Source: Aeromonas dhakensis (GTDB lineage: Bacteria > Pseudomonadota > Gammaproteobacteria > Enterobacterales > Aeromonadaceae). Taken from it: a DNA stretch of 64,000 nucleotides. The notes under the pieces are model-generated. The model was given only the letters and a program-made list of their open reading frames with translations, made no database searches and had not been told where the DNA came from. Location: positions 413,451 through 477,450 of the forward strand of contig NZ_CDBH01000045.1 of the NCBI RefSeq assembly GCF_000820305.1, read 5' to 3'. Position 1 is the stretch's first letter, and the number at the start of each line of letters is the position of its first letter. This document shows positions 51,317 to 59,717 of this stretch, piece by piece. The translations under genes and the position numbers were made by a program.

Positions 51317-51335
51317 CAGCGGAAAAGGGTGCGCT

Positions 51336-52022
51336 TCAGCTCAACCAGTGGTAAATGGCAAACAGCAGGGGGGCCATGGCGGCGGTGAGGATGCCGCATA
51401 CCACCATGGCCAGCGAGGCAAAGGCGCCCTGGGTGATGCCCTGCTCGGCGGAGGTGGCGGTGCCGATGGCGTGGGCGCAGGCCCCCATGGCCAGCCCCTG
51501 GGCTTCAGGGTCGGTGACCCGCATCAGCCTGAGCAGGGGGAAGCCGACCAGGGCGCCGACGATCCCGACTACCACCACCACGGCGGCGGCGATGGCAGGA
51601 ATGCCGCCGAGGGACTGGCTGACGCTCATGGCGAGCGGGGTGGTGATGGATTTGGTGGCGAGCGAGGCCAGCAGTGCCGGATTGGCGCCCATGAAATGAC
51701 CGACTGCCAAGGTAGTGCAGACCGAGATCAGGACCGAGCTCAGGGTGCAGATCAGGATGGGCTTGAGCCTGGCCTGGATCTGGCGGGCCTGCTGATAGAG
51801 GGGCAGCGCCAGCGCCACCACCGCCGGTTCCAGCAGCGCCGTGATGGGGCGGGTGCCGCTCTCGTACTGTTCCAGCGGCAGATCGAACCAGAGCAGCAGG
51901 CCGATGATGACGGCGGTGGGTACCAGCACCGGGTTGATGATGGGCCAGGGCAGCTTGCGATAGAGGGCCCGGGTGGCGAAATAGAGTGCCAGGGTCAAGG
52001 GAATGGCCAGCCAGAAGATCAT
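51336..52022 (-). CDS. yohK: LrgB/YohK family membrane protein
   Basis: 228 residues, LrgB family with several hydrophobic segments. Signatures: NPVLVPTAVIIGLLL, EPAVVALALPLYQQ, FMGANPALLASLATKSITTPLAM, GGIPAIAAAVVVVVGIVGA and GLAMGACAHAIGTATSAEQGI. The family is linked to cell-lysis control and, in other organisms, to pyruvate or glycolate transport. It overlaps yohJ by 4 bases (ATGA), so the pair is co-translated as in E. coli. Confidence 0.9.
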   Translation of the reverse strand: MIFWLAIPLTLALYFATRALYRKLPWPIINPVLVPTAVIIGLLLWFDLPLEQYESGTRPITALLEPAVVALALPLYQQARQIQARLKPILICTLSSVLISVCTTLAVGHFMGANPALLASLATKSITTPLAMSVSQSLGGIPAIAAAVVVVVGIVGALVGFPLLRLMRVTDPEAQGLAMGACAHAIGTATSAEQGITQGAFASLAMVVCGILTAAMAPLLFAIYHWLS

Positions 52023-52375
52023 CTGTTCATCCTCTGGTAGAGACGGCCGACGGTGCCGAGGATCAGCACGATCCCGAGCACGATGCAGAGCATGATGAGG
52101 CCGAAGGATTGGCGCAGCGGCTCCAGCCAGGCCACCAGCCCGACCGCCACCGGCACGAACAAGACCCCCATGTGGCGCAGCAGCAGGCCGGCGCCCTGCT
52201 CGACCCAGTGCAGTTTCACCAGTTGCAGGGAGAGCAGCACGAACAGCAGCAGCATGCCGATGATGCTGCCGGGAAAGGCGAACGGCAGGATGGCTGCCAG
52301 GGCTTTGCCCGCCAGCAGGCAGGCGACGATGACCAGAAAGTCACGAAGGTACAGCAAGGCACGTTGCGCGATCAC
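52019..52375 (-). CDS. yohJ: LrgA/CidA-like membrane protein YohJ
   Basis: 118 residues from GTG 52375, holin-like LrgA family with four hydrophobic segments. Core: LRDFLVIVACLLAGKALAAILPFAFPGSIIGMLLLFVLLSLQLV, written over residues 12-55, then LLRHMGVLFVPVAVGL. GTG 52375 with GGGG about 8 bases upstream aligns with E. coli YohJ; ATG codons upstream would add a Leu/Arg-rich leader that is unlike the family. Partner of YohK. Confidence 0.85.
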   Translation of the reverse strand: MIAQRALLYLRDFLVIVACLLAGKALAAILPFAFPGSIIGMLLLFVLLSLQLVKLHWVEQGAGLLLRHMGVLFVPVAVGLVAWLEPLRQSFGLIMLCIVLGIVLILGTVGRLYQRMNR

Positions 52376-52534
52376 AGGAGCCCCATCTTGGTAACGGTAA
52401 AGTAAGGAATACGCCAGTCTACCAGAGAGACAGGGTCGCGGCATTAAAACAATAACAGCTGAAATCAGTTCGTTTGAGGCTGATTTCATTGAAGATTTTC
52501 AGATAGAACCCTTTTCGAACCACAAGGAGTCGCC

Positions 52535-54244
52535 ATGACATCTCTCTTGTCCCGCCTGCGTCAGCTGGCGGACGACCACCATCTCCCCCCTTCGTTGCTG
52601 CAAACCCGCCAGTGGGAAGGCCCCCTGTGCCGGGTGCGGCTCGACAACACCGGCAGCAGCGAGGCCCGGGTCGGGCACTGGACGCTGTTTGACGGCAAAC
52701 TCGGCCTCTCGCCTGCGAGCGCCATCTACGGCGAAGGCTTCCAGATGCTGGCCCAGACCATGGGCAGCTGGCAAGCGCCGCAACCGGTCGGCCGCTGCCC
52801 CGATGCCGGCGTCTATCGCATCACCGACGATCAGGGCTATCACACGGTGCACAACCTGCTGCTGGTGGAGCATGACAAGGGCTGGCTGCTGCTCGCCTTT
52901 GCCAGCTGCCAGCGCTTTGGCGGGGAGTTTCGGCTCTACCCCGATGGCCGGCTGCAGATCCTGATGAACGGCGAGGGGCGTGCACTCCCGGCCGGCCAGT
53001 TCTGGCAGAGCGAGGCGTTGCTCTGCCTTGAAGGAAAAGATCGGGAGGCGCTGCTGGCCGAGCTGGCGCAGCGGATCGAGGCCGAGCATGGCTCGCTGAT
53101 CGGCCAGGTTGGCGAGCGCCCCAGCGGTTGGTGCTCCTGGTATCACTACTACGCGGACGTGAGCGCCGCCGACATTCGCGAGAACCTGCAGGTGCGTGCC
53201 GAGCGTTTCCCAGCCCTGCGCTACGTGCAGATTGACGACGGTTATCAGGCCAAGATGGGCGACTGGCTCACCCCGTCGGCCAAGTTCGAGCAGGGGGTGG
53301 CATCCCTGGCCGCCGAGATCAAAGACGCTGGCTGCGAGCCGGCGCTCTGGGTCGCACCCTTTATCGCCGAGCCCGGCTCCCAGGTGTTTCAGGATCACCC
53401 CGACTGGTTCGTGAAGGGGGAGGACGGGCTACCGCTGCCTTCCGAGCGGGTTACCTACGGCGGCTGGCGCTGTACCCCCTGGTACGTGCTGGATGGCACC
53501 CACCCCGAGGTGCAGGCTCACCTCGAGCGGGTGTTTCGCACCCTGCGCGAGCAGTGGGGCATCCACTACTTCAAGCTTGACGCCAACTTCTGGGGGGCCA
53601 TCCACGGCGGTTGCTTCCACGACCCGGCTGCCACCCGGGTCGAGGCCTACCGGCGCGGCATGGCCGCCATCCTGCGCGGGGCGGGCGAGGGGGCCTTCCT
53701 GCTCGGTTGCAATGCGCCCATCTGGCCAAGCCTTGGCCTGGTGCACGGTATGCGGGTGAGCGATGACGTGGAGCGCAATGGCCAGCGCTATCGCCAGATC
53801 GCTCGCGAGGCTTTCTGCCGCGCCTGGCAGAGCGACCGGCTGTGGGCCCTCGATCCTGACTGCATCTGTTTGCGGGATCTGCCGAGCCAGCAGGCGAGCC
53901 CTGCCGAGTACCGTTTTCATCTGGCGGCGCTGGTGGCAAGCGGCGGCATGATGCTGGCCGGGGACAGGCTGCAGGATCTCGACGAGGTACAGGCGGCGCA
54001 ACTGCGCAAGCTGCTCGAGCTCTGTGCGGCGCGGGCCCCTTGCGCCCGTTTCGAGTCGATGGACTTTGCCTGCGGCGAGGTGAGCCTGCCCGAGGGCGGT
54101 ACCCTGCTCTGTCTCTTCAACTGGGAGGCGCAGCCTCAGGAGTTTTTGCTGCCAGCGGGTGGCGAGGATTTTTGGGAAGAGGGGGCCGTCGGTACCGCGC
54201 TCACCCTGCAGGGGGGTGAGGGGCGGGTGATCCGCTACCGCTGA
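52535..54244 (+). CDS. Clan GH-D alpha-galactosidase-like glycosidase
   Basis: 569 residues. An N-terminal beta-sandwich (about 1-185) precedes a TIM barrel typical of GH36-like enzymes: GWCSWYHYYADVS, YVQIDDGYQ, EPALWVAPFIAE, GIHYFKLDANF with candidate nucleophile Asp349, and MRVSDDVE with candidate acid/base Asp410. A small beta C-terminal domain follows. No signal peptide, so it is cytoplasmic. It should hydrolyse alpha-galactosides or related sugars, but no sugar transporter or regulator lies beside it. Start ATG has AAGGAG about 7 bases upstream. Confidence 0.85.
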   Translation: MTSLLSRLRQLADDHHLPPSLLQTRQWEGPLCRVRLDNTGSSEARVGHWTLFDGKLGLSPASAIYGEGFQMLAQTMGSWQAPQPVGRCPDAGVYRITDDQGYHTVHNLLLVEHDKGWLLLAFASCQRFGGEFRLYPDGRLQILMNGEGRALPAGQFWQSEALLCLEGKDREALLAELAQRIEAEHGSLIGQVGERPSGWCSWYHYYADVSAADIRENLQVRAERFPALRYVQIDDGYQAKMGDWLTPSAKFEQGVASLAAEIKDAGCEPALWVAPFIAEPGSQVFQDHPDWFVKGEDGLPLPSERVTYGGWRCTPWYVLDGTHPEVQAHLERVFRTLREQWGIHYFKLDANFWGAIHGGCFHDPAATRVEAYRRGMAAILRGAGEGAFLLGCNAPIWPSLGLVHGMRVSDDVERNGQRYRQIAREAFCRAWQSDRLWALDPDCICLRDLPSQQASPAEYRFHLAALVASGGMMLAGDRLQDLDEVQAAQLRKLLELCAARAPCARFESMDFACGEVSLPEGGTLLCLFNWEAQPQEFLLPAGGEDFWEEGAVGTALTLQGGEGRVIRYR

Positions 54245-54261
54245 GCAGGCTGGCAATCATG

Positions 54262-54287
54262 ATTCAGGCTCCCGTGGGAGCCTGAAT
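54262..54287. terminator. Terminator after the alpha-galactosidase gene
   Basis: ATTCAGGCTCC and GGAGCCTGAAT across a 4-base centre, followed by TTATT. Convergent neighbour on the other side. Confidence 0.7.
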
Positions 54288-54316
54288 TTATTGTGAAAGG
54301 AGCTGCTATAGCGGAG

Positions 54317-54823
54317 TCAATAACGCCACTCGAAGCCGATGGCGTAGTTGGCGGCGCCATAGCCCGGGATCTCGTTGCTGGAGAGCAGGGCCTTGAAGGT
54401 GAGCTGCGCCGTGAGCGGAATGCCGAGCCCCATGCCGAGGGCCACCTCGTCGTTGGTGTTGCCCATCATGTCGGCCCGGATCATCCGATAGAGCGACATG
54501 TCCTGGCTCATGTGCACATAGCTCTGGGAGGCGCGGTTGTAGAGCTGGCCGAATACCTCCAGCTGAAAACCGGCCTGGGGCGTGATGGCCAGTGGCACGC
54601 CGACGAAGTTGTAGAGATCGGAGCGGTTGAAATAGCTGTTGGTGATCTGGGGGGTGAAATCGGTCTGCCGATAGAGGCGACTGAAGTTGCTCTCGATCAG
54701 CTCATAGGTCTGCTGCGGCAACTGCAGCAGGTAGTCGGGGATATCAAAGCGCACACCCGCCATGCTGGTCGATGGCAGCAGGGCGCAGATGAGCAAACCA
54801 AAACCGGATAATCCTGAACGCAT
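54317..54823 (-). CDS. Secreted beta-barrel-like protein of unknown function
   Basis: 168 residues. A signal peptide (GLSGFGLLICALLPSTSMA) is followed by a mature part with alternating polar/hydrophobic strands (NFVGVPLAITPQAGFQLEVFGQLYN, EVALGMGLGIPLTAQLTFKAL) and an aromatic final residue (IGFEWRY), the pattern of a small outer-membrane barrel. I do not recognise the family. The start could be ATG 54823 or ATG 54835; neither has a strong ribosome site. It stands alone between the galactosidase gene and sbcB. Confidence 0.6.
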   Translation of the reverse strand: MRSGLSGFGLLICALLPSTSMAGVRFDIPDYLLQLPQQTYELIESNFSRLYRQTDFTPQITNSYFNRSDLYNFVGVPLAITPQAGFQLEVFGQLYNRASQSYVHMSQDMSLYRMIRADMMGNTNDEVALGMGLGIPLTAQLTFKALLSSNEIPGYGAANYAIGFEWRY

Positions 54824-54977
54824 CGGATGAGGCATCCCCAAGGGTCGATAGGCCAACCGGCCGTTAGTGCAATGTTAGCGCACAAATAATTGAAACATCA
54901 GGAGTCTTTGCTCCCCTTCCCATTATGTCGCGGGGCGGGGGAGCGTACAGTCATTTAACCGTGAGGCGGGTCACATC

Positions 54978-56405
54978 TCACAGATTTTCGAGGTAGTGAT
55001 AGAGGCTCTTGAGGATGGCAAAGTTCCGATCGTTACCCTGATTCTGCTCGGCCAGCGCTTCCAGGCGTGGCACATAGTCGGGCAGACGACGGCTGAAGTA
55101 GTCGCTGCAGTGCAGCCGCCAGCGCTTCTGCTCCGTTTCGCTCAAGGTGTGCGGCCAGTTGCGGGCGCGGTAGCGGAACAGCATCTCCGGCAGCCGGGCG
55201 TCGGTGAAGGCAAACTCCCGCTCGCCCAGCAGATCCGCCGGGGTGGCGCGCACCAGATCCATGGTGGACTTGTCGCCGTGACCGAAGAAGCCGGCGTAGA
55301 GCTGGGTATCCGGATCACCGTCATTGTTGCCGGCAAACTCCTGATTGAATACCTCCACCAGTTTTTCCCGCACTTCGGGGTGGGCGCGCAGCAGATCCAG
55401 GCTCTTGCGGCACTGAGCCCGGTCGATGCCCAGCTCGTCCGCCCGCTCCGGCGTCAGGGTGGCGGCCGGCGCCAGCACAGGGCATTTGTTGATGTGCACC
55501 AGCTTCACCGGAATGCCGGCAAGATCCCCGAGATCCTCTTTCTTGGTGTAGAGGCGCTCGCGTATCTCCTCGCTGGTGAGCTCGATGAGCGGGGTGGGGT
55601 CGCGGGTCAGATCCACCATGATCACCGCGTTCTGGTTGCTGGGGTGCCAGGCGAGCGGCGACACCCAGCTTGCGCACCCCTGCCAGGGGGAGAACATGCC
55701 GGAGACGTGTACCAGCGGCTTCATGGTCACCACGTCAATGAGGGCCTTCACCTTGTTCTTGTTGCGAAGATCAAAGAGATAATCGAACAGCTTGGGCTGG
55801 GCCTTTTTCACCAGCCTGGCCATCTCTATGGTGGCCAGCACGTCGGAGAGCGCATCGTGGGCGTTGGCGTGGGATACGCCATTGGCGACGGTGAGCTTCT
55901 CCAGTTTGAAGCTCGGCTTGCCCTCTTCGTCAAACGCCCACTCGATCCCCTCCGGGCGCAGGGCGTAGCAGGCCCGCAGCATGTCGAGAATGTCCCAGCG
56001 GGAGTTGCCGTTCTGCCAGGCGTAGGCATAGGGGTCATAGAAGTTGCGATAGAGGGTGTAGCGGGTCACCTCGTCATCGAAGCGGATGCTGTTGTAGCCC
56101 AGCACGCAGGTGCCTGGGGTGGCGAACTGCTCGTGGATCTGGCGGATGAAATCCGCCTCGCACAGCCCGTCCTTCATCGCTTTTTGTGGCGTGATGCCGG
56201 TGATGAGGCACGCCTCCGGCTCCGGCAGATAGTCCGCCGGCGGCTTGCAATAGATGACCAGCGGCTCACCGATGAGGTTGAAATCCCCGTCGGTACGAAT
56301 GCCGGCAAACTGCGCCGGTCTGTCCCTAGCCGGGCTGATGCCGAAAGTCTCGTAATCGTGGAAGTAGAAGGTCGGCTCGCTGCCGGCGTGTGCTGTTTTG
56401 CTCAT
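54978..56405 (-). CDS. sbcB: Exodeoxyribonuclease I SbcB
   Basis: 475 residues, the E. coli length. A 3'-5' single-strand exonuclease of the DEDD superfamily: ExoI motif FYFHDYETFGISPARDRPAQFAGIRTD at the N-terminus (split here: DYETFG holds Asp and Glu), YNSIRFDDEVTRY, and SHANAHDALSDVLATIEMA with the late Asp. The C-terminal SH3-like and helical parts contact SSB. ATG 56405 starts MSKTAHAGSEPTF; upstream in-frame codons look non-coding. Confidence 0.96.
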   Translation of the reverse strand: MSKTAHAGSEPTFYFHDYETFGISPARDRPAQFAGIRTDGDFNLIGEPLVIYCKPPADYLPEPEACLITGITPQKAMKDGLCEADFIRQIHEQFATPGTCVLGYNSIRFDDEVTRYTLYRNFYDPYAYAWQNGNSRWDILDMLRACYALRPEGIEWAFDEEGKPSFKLEKLTVANGVSHANAHDALSDVLATIEMARLVKKAQPKLFDYLFDLRNKNKVKALIDVVTMKPLVHVSGMFSPWQGCASWVSPLAWHPSNQNAVIMVDLTRDPTPLIELTSEEIRERLYTKKEDLGDLAGIPVKLVHINKCPVLAPAATLTPERADELGIDRAQCRKSLDLLRAHPEVREKLVEVFNQEFAGNNDGDPDTQLYAGFFGHGDKSTMDLVRATPADLLGEREFAFTDARLPEMLFRYRARNWPHTLSETEQKRWRLHCSDYFSRRLPDYVPRLEALAEQNQGNDRNFAILKSLYHYLENL

Positions 56406-56691
56406 GTTGCTCGAGAGGGATATCCGATGACGGCGGCGTCTGGCGCCTGGGTGGGGGTGCCATGCACCTCGGTTGCCTGCATGGTAAACCATAGCGCAGG
56501 CAGAGCGAAGGGCAGTCGTCGTGGTTGGCGGTTTATTGGCCGCGGCAGGTTGGCCAGCCCGGTGAGATGAGCAACTCCATGATCTTCTAAGACAAAGGCA
56601 TGTCTCAACGGTTTCTTCTGGCCGCGTCCGACAGTGTGCCGGACATCGAGGATGGATGCCCAGCCTGGCGATCGCGGCCGGGCACGGCAGG
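56406..56691. other. Gap between sbcB and the LysR gene
   Basis: 286 bases between the sbcB start and the end of the LysR-type gene. I see no supportable gene, hairpin with T run, or strong promoter. Confidence 0.4.
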
Positions 56692-57597
56692 TTACTCCTC
56701 GTCGATGGCGGCGAATCGAGCCACCAGATAGTCGATCAGCGCCCGTACAGAGGGGAGCAGGCCGCGCCGGGAGGGGAACACAGCGTGGATGAGTTCGGGC
56801 TTTGGCTCCCAGGCGGGCACCACCTTGATCAGGGTGCCGGCATCGAGCTGCTCCCGCACCATCAACAGCGGCAACTGCACCACGCCGATACCGGCCAGCG
56901 CGGCACTGCGCAGGGCCACCATGTCGGTGGTGACGAAACGGGGTTGGTGGGCGAGCTCGACATGGGCCCCCTGCGGCCCGAACAGCGACCAGACATAGTG
57001 CTGCCGTGGCGCTCCCAGCCCCATGCTGGGCCAGCCGTGCAGATCCGCCGGCGCGGCAGGCAAGCCCCGTTGTGCTATCAGTGCCGGGCTGGCCACCAGG
57101 CACTGGCGACGCTGTGCCAGTGTCCGGATCACCAGTTCGCTGTCCTGCAGCGGTGGCGGCCTGACCCGGATCGCCACATCGACTCCTTCGGCGATGGGGT
57201 CGACCCGCCGATTGGTCCCTTCCAGCTCGACCCTGATCTGCGGGTGACGGGCCATGAAATCCGCCAGCATGGGGCCGATATGGGTATGCAGCAAGGCGAT
57301 GGGGCAGCTCATGCGGATGAGACCACAGGGCTCGGTTCGGGTCATCTCGATGGCAGCCTGCGCCGCCTCGGCCTCCACCAGCATCCCCTTGCAGTGTTCG
57401 TAATAGGTACGGCCCAGCTCGGTCACCGCAAACTGGCGGGTCGAGCGCTGGAGCAGCCGCACGCCGAGCCGCTCTTCAAGCTGTGCTATCCGGCGGCTGA
57501 GGCGGGATTTGGGCATGCCGATGGCGCGGCCAGCGGGGGCAAAACCGCCGTGATCCACCACCTGGACGAAGTAGTAGAGATCGTTCAGATCCTGCAT
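56692..57597 (-). CDS. LysR-type transcriptional regulator
   Basis: 301 residues. The N-terminal winged helix (LNDLYYFVQVVDHGGFAPAGRAIGMPKSRLSRRIAQLEERLGVRLLQR over residues 4-51) resembles the CrgA/YafC/AaeR-like branch (PKSRLSRR). The periplasmic-binding-like effector domain runs from about residue 90. It is divergent from the pirin gene with 123 bases between start codons, a layout in which the regulator usually controls the neighbour. The inducer is unknown. Confidence 0.88.
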   Translation of the reverse strand: MQDLNDLYYFVQVVDHGGFAPAGRAIGMPKSRLSRRIAQLEERLGVRLLQRSTRQFAVTELGRTYYEHCKGMLVEAEAAQAAIEMTRTEPCGLIRMSCPIALLHTHIGPMLADFMARHPQIRVELEGTNRRVDPIAEGVDVAIRVRPPPLQDSELVIRTLAQRRQCLVASPALIAQRGLPAAPADLHGWPSMGLGAPRQHYVWSLFGPQGAHVELAHQPRFVTTDMVALRSAALAGIGVVQLPLLMVREQLDAGTLIKVVPAWEPKPELIHAVFPSRRGLLPSVRALIDYLVARFAAIDEE

Positions 57598-57720
57598 AGA
57601 GTGCTCTCATCGTTCCAAAAATAGGACGCTGATGCCTAATTTAGCAGTCTACCCACCTGTTCGTCTCGAAACTATGCTGTCTCCAGTGTTCAATTCCACC
57701 AGATATGTCAGGAGCGACAG

Positions 57721-58587
57721 ATGAAAAAGATCCTCGGCGTTTACAGTGCACCCCGTCCTCACTGGGTAGGCGACGGCTTTCCCGTACGCTCCCTCTTCTC
57801 CTACAGCAGCCACGGCAAGCAGTTGAGCCCGTTTCTGCTGCTCGACTATGCCGGCCCGGCCAACTTTACGCCGAGCAGCCGGCCGCGCGGAGTGGGTGAA
57901 CATCCCCATCGCGGTTTCGAGACGGTGACCATCGTCTACAAGGGCGAAGTGGCGCACCGGGATTCGACCGGTCGGGGCGGCGTGATAGGCCCGGGTGACG
58001 TGCAGTGGATGACCGCCGGCGCGGGTATCTTGCACGAGGAATTTCATGCCCCGGCCTTCAGCAAGTCAGGCGGTGAGCTCGAGATGGTGCAGCTGTGGGT
58101 GAATCTGCCGAGCCGGCACAAGATGACGCCGCCCGGTTACCAGCCCATCCTGGCACGCGACATTCCGACGGTGGCGCTTGCCGACGACGCGGGGTCGGTA
58201 CGGGTTATCGCGGGCGAGTTTGAGGGGGGCCGTGGCCCGGCCCATACCTTCAGTCCGCTGCATGTCTGGGATCTGCGTCTGGTAAAGGGCAGCATCAGCA
58301 CACTTGAGTTGCCCGAAGGCTGGACCGGCGCGCTCATCGTGTTGAAGGGGTCGGTGCAGGTCAACGGCAGTGCCATCGCCCGGGAGGCGCAGATGGTGGT
58401 GCTGGACCGGGCAGGGCGGCAGGTCATGATCGAGGCAAACAGCGACGCCACTGTGTTGCTGCTGAGCGGCGAGCCCATCGAGGAGCCTATCGTGGGTCAC
58501 GGCCCCTTCGTGATGAACAGCCATGAGGAGATAGTGCAGGCCATCGATGACTTCAACAGCGGCAGATTCGGCGTGATGCCGGAGTGA
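57721..58587 (+). CDS. Pirin family protein
   Basis: 288 residues, two cupin domains. The N-terminal metal site is visible: EHPHRGFETVT, then a Glu/His pair in GAGILHEEFH. Pirins of this type include quercetin 2,3-dioxygenases and redox-sensing co-regulators. The C-terminal cupin (LVKGSISTLELPEGWTGALIVLKG) lacks metal ligands. Ribosome site AGGAG lies about 10 bases before the start. It is likely regulated by the divergent LysR protein. Confidence 0.9.
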   Translation: MKKILGVYSAPRPHWVGDGFPVRSLFSYSSHGKQLSPFLLLDYAGPANFTPSSRPRGVGEHPHRGFETVTIVYKGEVAHRDSTGRGGVIGPGDVQWMTAGAGILHEEFHAPAFSKSGGELEMVQLWVNLPSRHKMTPPGYQPILARDIPTVALADDAGSVRVIAGEFEGGRGPAHTFSPLHVWDLRLVKGSISTLELPEGWTGALIVLKGSVQVNGSAIAREAQMVVLDRAGRQVMIEANSDATVLLLSGEPIEEPIVGHGPFVMNSHEEIVQAIDDFNSGRFGVMPE

Positions 58588-58591
58588 TAAA

Positions 58592-58627
58592 TGGACAAGG
58601 CCCTCGCAGGAGGGCCTTGTTTTTGTG
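58592..58627. terminator. Terminator between pirin and rpmJ2
   Basis: ACAAGGCCCTC pairs with GAGGGCCTTGT across four bases, followed by TTTTTG. The genes are convergent. Confidence 0.85.
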
Positions 58628-58637
58628 ATGCTGTGGA

Positions 58638-58763
58638 TCAGCGCTGACGGGCCTTGAATCTGGGGTTGCTCTTGCAGATCACGAACAGCTTGCCGCGTCG
58701 GCGGACAATCTGGCAATCGGGGTGGCGCGACTTGGCTGATTTGAGGGAAGAGAGGACTTTCAT
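58638..58763 (-). CDS. ykgO: Ribosomal protein L36 type B (zinc-free paralogue, YkgO-like)
   Basis: 41 residues: [20 protein letters not shown], then [20 protein letters not shown]. It lacks the full CCCH zinc ribbon of the housekeeping L36 and matches the zinc-independent YkgO form. Its start overlaps the L31B stop by 4 bases (ATGA). Made under zinc starvation, it replaces the zinc-containing copy so that zinc is released. Too short to stand out as an ORF, but the match is very clear. Confidence 0.94.
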   Translation of the reverse strand: MKVLSSLKSAKSRHPDCQIVRRRGKLFVICKSNPRFKARQR

Positions 58764-59029
58764 GACTGCGCTTTTCCTTTGTTGAAGAACTGACCGAAAC
58801 GCTGGCCGAAGCGGGCGACCTGACCCTCCTTGCTGACCTGCTTCTGCTTGCCGGTGTAGAAGGGGTGTGACGCACTGGAGACATCCAGCGTCACATAGGG
58901 GTAGGTGTTGCCGTCTTCCCACAGCTTGGTGCGATCGGTCTTGAGGGTGGAACCCACCAGAAAATAGGTGTTGGCGGTCAGGTCGTGGAACAGAACCTGA
59001 CGGTACTCGGGGTGAATGTCTGGACGCAT
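58760..59029 (-). CDS. rpmE2: Ribosomal protein L31 type B (zinc-free paralogue, YkgM-like)
   Basis: 89 residues, L31[21 protein letters not shown], then FLVGST and [21 protein letters not shown]. The Cys residues of the zinc-binding L31 are absent. In E. coli and other bacteria, YkgM displaces L31 during zinc limitation under Zur control. A near-perfect Zur box lies 25 bases upstream. Operon with the L36B gene. Confidence 0.95.
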   Translation of the reverse strand: MRPDIHPEYRQVLFHDLTANTYFLVGSTLKTDRTKLWEDGNTYPYVTLDVSSASHPFYTGKQKQVSKEGQVARFGQRFGQFFNKGKAQS

Positions 59030-59053
59030 GATGGTTTGCTCTGTGTGATTTCG

Positions 59054-59068
59054 TGTTATGTTATAACA
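59054..59068 (-). promoter_or_regulatory. Zur box upstream of rpmE2-ykgO
   Basis: TGTTATGTTATAACA differs at one position from the palindrome TGTTATA-N-TATAACA recognised by gamma-proteobacterial Zur. It lies just upstream of the start codon of the zinc-free L31 gene, where bound Zur would block transcription when zinc is plentiful. Confidence 0.78.
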
Positions 59069-59266
59069 ATAAAATAATGCCTCCGTTGAGAATCAATATC
59101 AACAACTTTTTGCACTGCATCAGGGTTGAGCGAGGAGAATGAAGTTGCCGCGTTGCGCCGTTTGCTCGGTTGACCGCTTGAATAGACAGCCAATTGCATC
59201 AGGGGAGAAGGTCTTGCAGGAAAGAGTTTTTGGTCAGCCGCTGGCGCCCTCTTTACTTTTGATTTT

Positions 59267-59286
59267 TACTGTATAAAAATACAGTA
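59267..59286 (+). promoter_or_regulatory. LexA box (SOS operator) upstream of dinI
   Basis: TACTGTATAAAAATACAGTA keeps both CTGT/ACAG half-sites with exact 8-base spacing and an AT-rich centre. It ends 21 bases before the dinI start. Confidence 0.93.
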
Positions 59287-59307
59287 AAAATCATGGAGAA
59301 GTATCCT

Positions 59308-59556
59308 ATGCGTCTGGAAATCATCATCGACAAGAAACATCAGGTGCCCACCTCGACCATGGAGGCGCTGCGCCAGGAGCTGCTCAAGCAGCTGGGCGAG
59401 AAATTCCCCGACCTGCATGTTCGCGTCGCCCCCGGCAGTGCCATGGCGTTGACCGTCAGCCGGGCCAGCAAGGAGGAAAAGGAGCTGGCAGAAGCCATGG
59501 TGCAGGAGGTGTGGGAGAACGCAGACAGCTGGATGCCGGAGAGTGCAGCCTCCTGA
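59308..59556 (+). CDS. dinI: DinI-family SOS modulator
   Basis: 82 residues, against 81 for E. coli DinI. The pattern MRLEIIIDKKHQVPTSTMEAL, FPDLHVRVAPGSAMALTVS, SKEEKELAEAMVQEVWENADSW fits DinI, which stabilises RecA filaments and tunes UmuD and LexA cleavage. The acidic C-terminal helix that mimics DNA is present. ATG 59308 has GGAG 9 bases upstream and gives the family start; the ATG five codons earlier is less likely. The LexA box gives direct SOS control. Confidence 0.92.
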   Translation: MRLEIIIDKKHQVPTSTMEALRQELLKQLGEKFPDLHVRVAPGSAMALTVSRASKEEKELAEAMVQEVWENADSWMPESAAS

Positions 59557-59600
59557 GCCAGGCGGGGCGGGCGTCGAGCATATGCAAGCCAGATAGACAG

Positions 59601-59629
59601 AAAAACGCAGCCTCGGCTGCGTTTTTTGT
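59601..59629. terminator. Terminator after dinI
   Basis: AAAAACGCAGCC and GGCTGCGTTTTTT with a 2-base loop, T runs on both strands. Confidence 0.88.
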
Positions 59630-59717
59630 TTTCGCGGGATGGGAGCCAGTGCTTGTCGTGCTCTCTGCCCTCAGCCCTTAATCCTCAATCCTTAAAGCCC
59701 AGAACAGGCAGCAAGTG

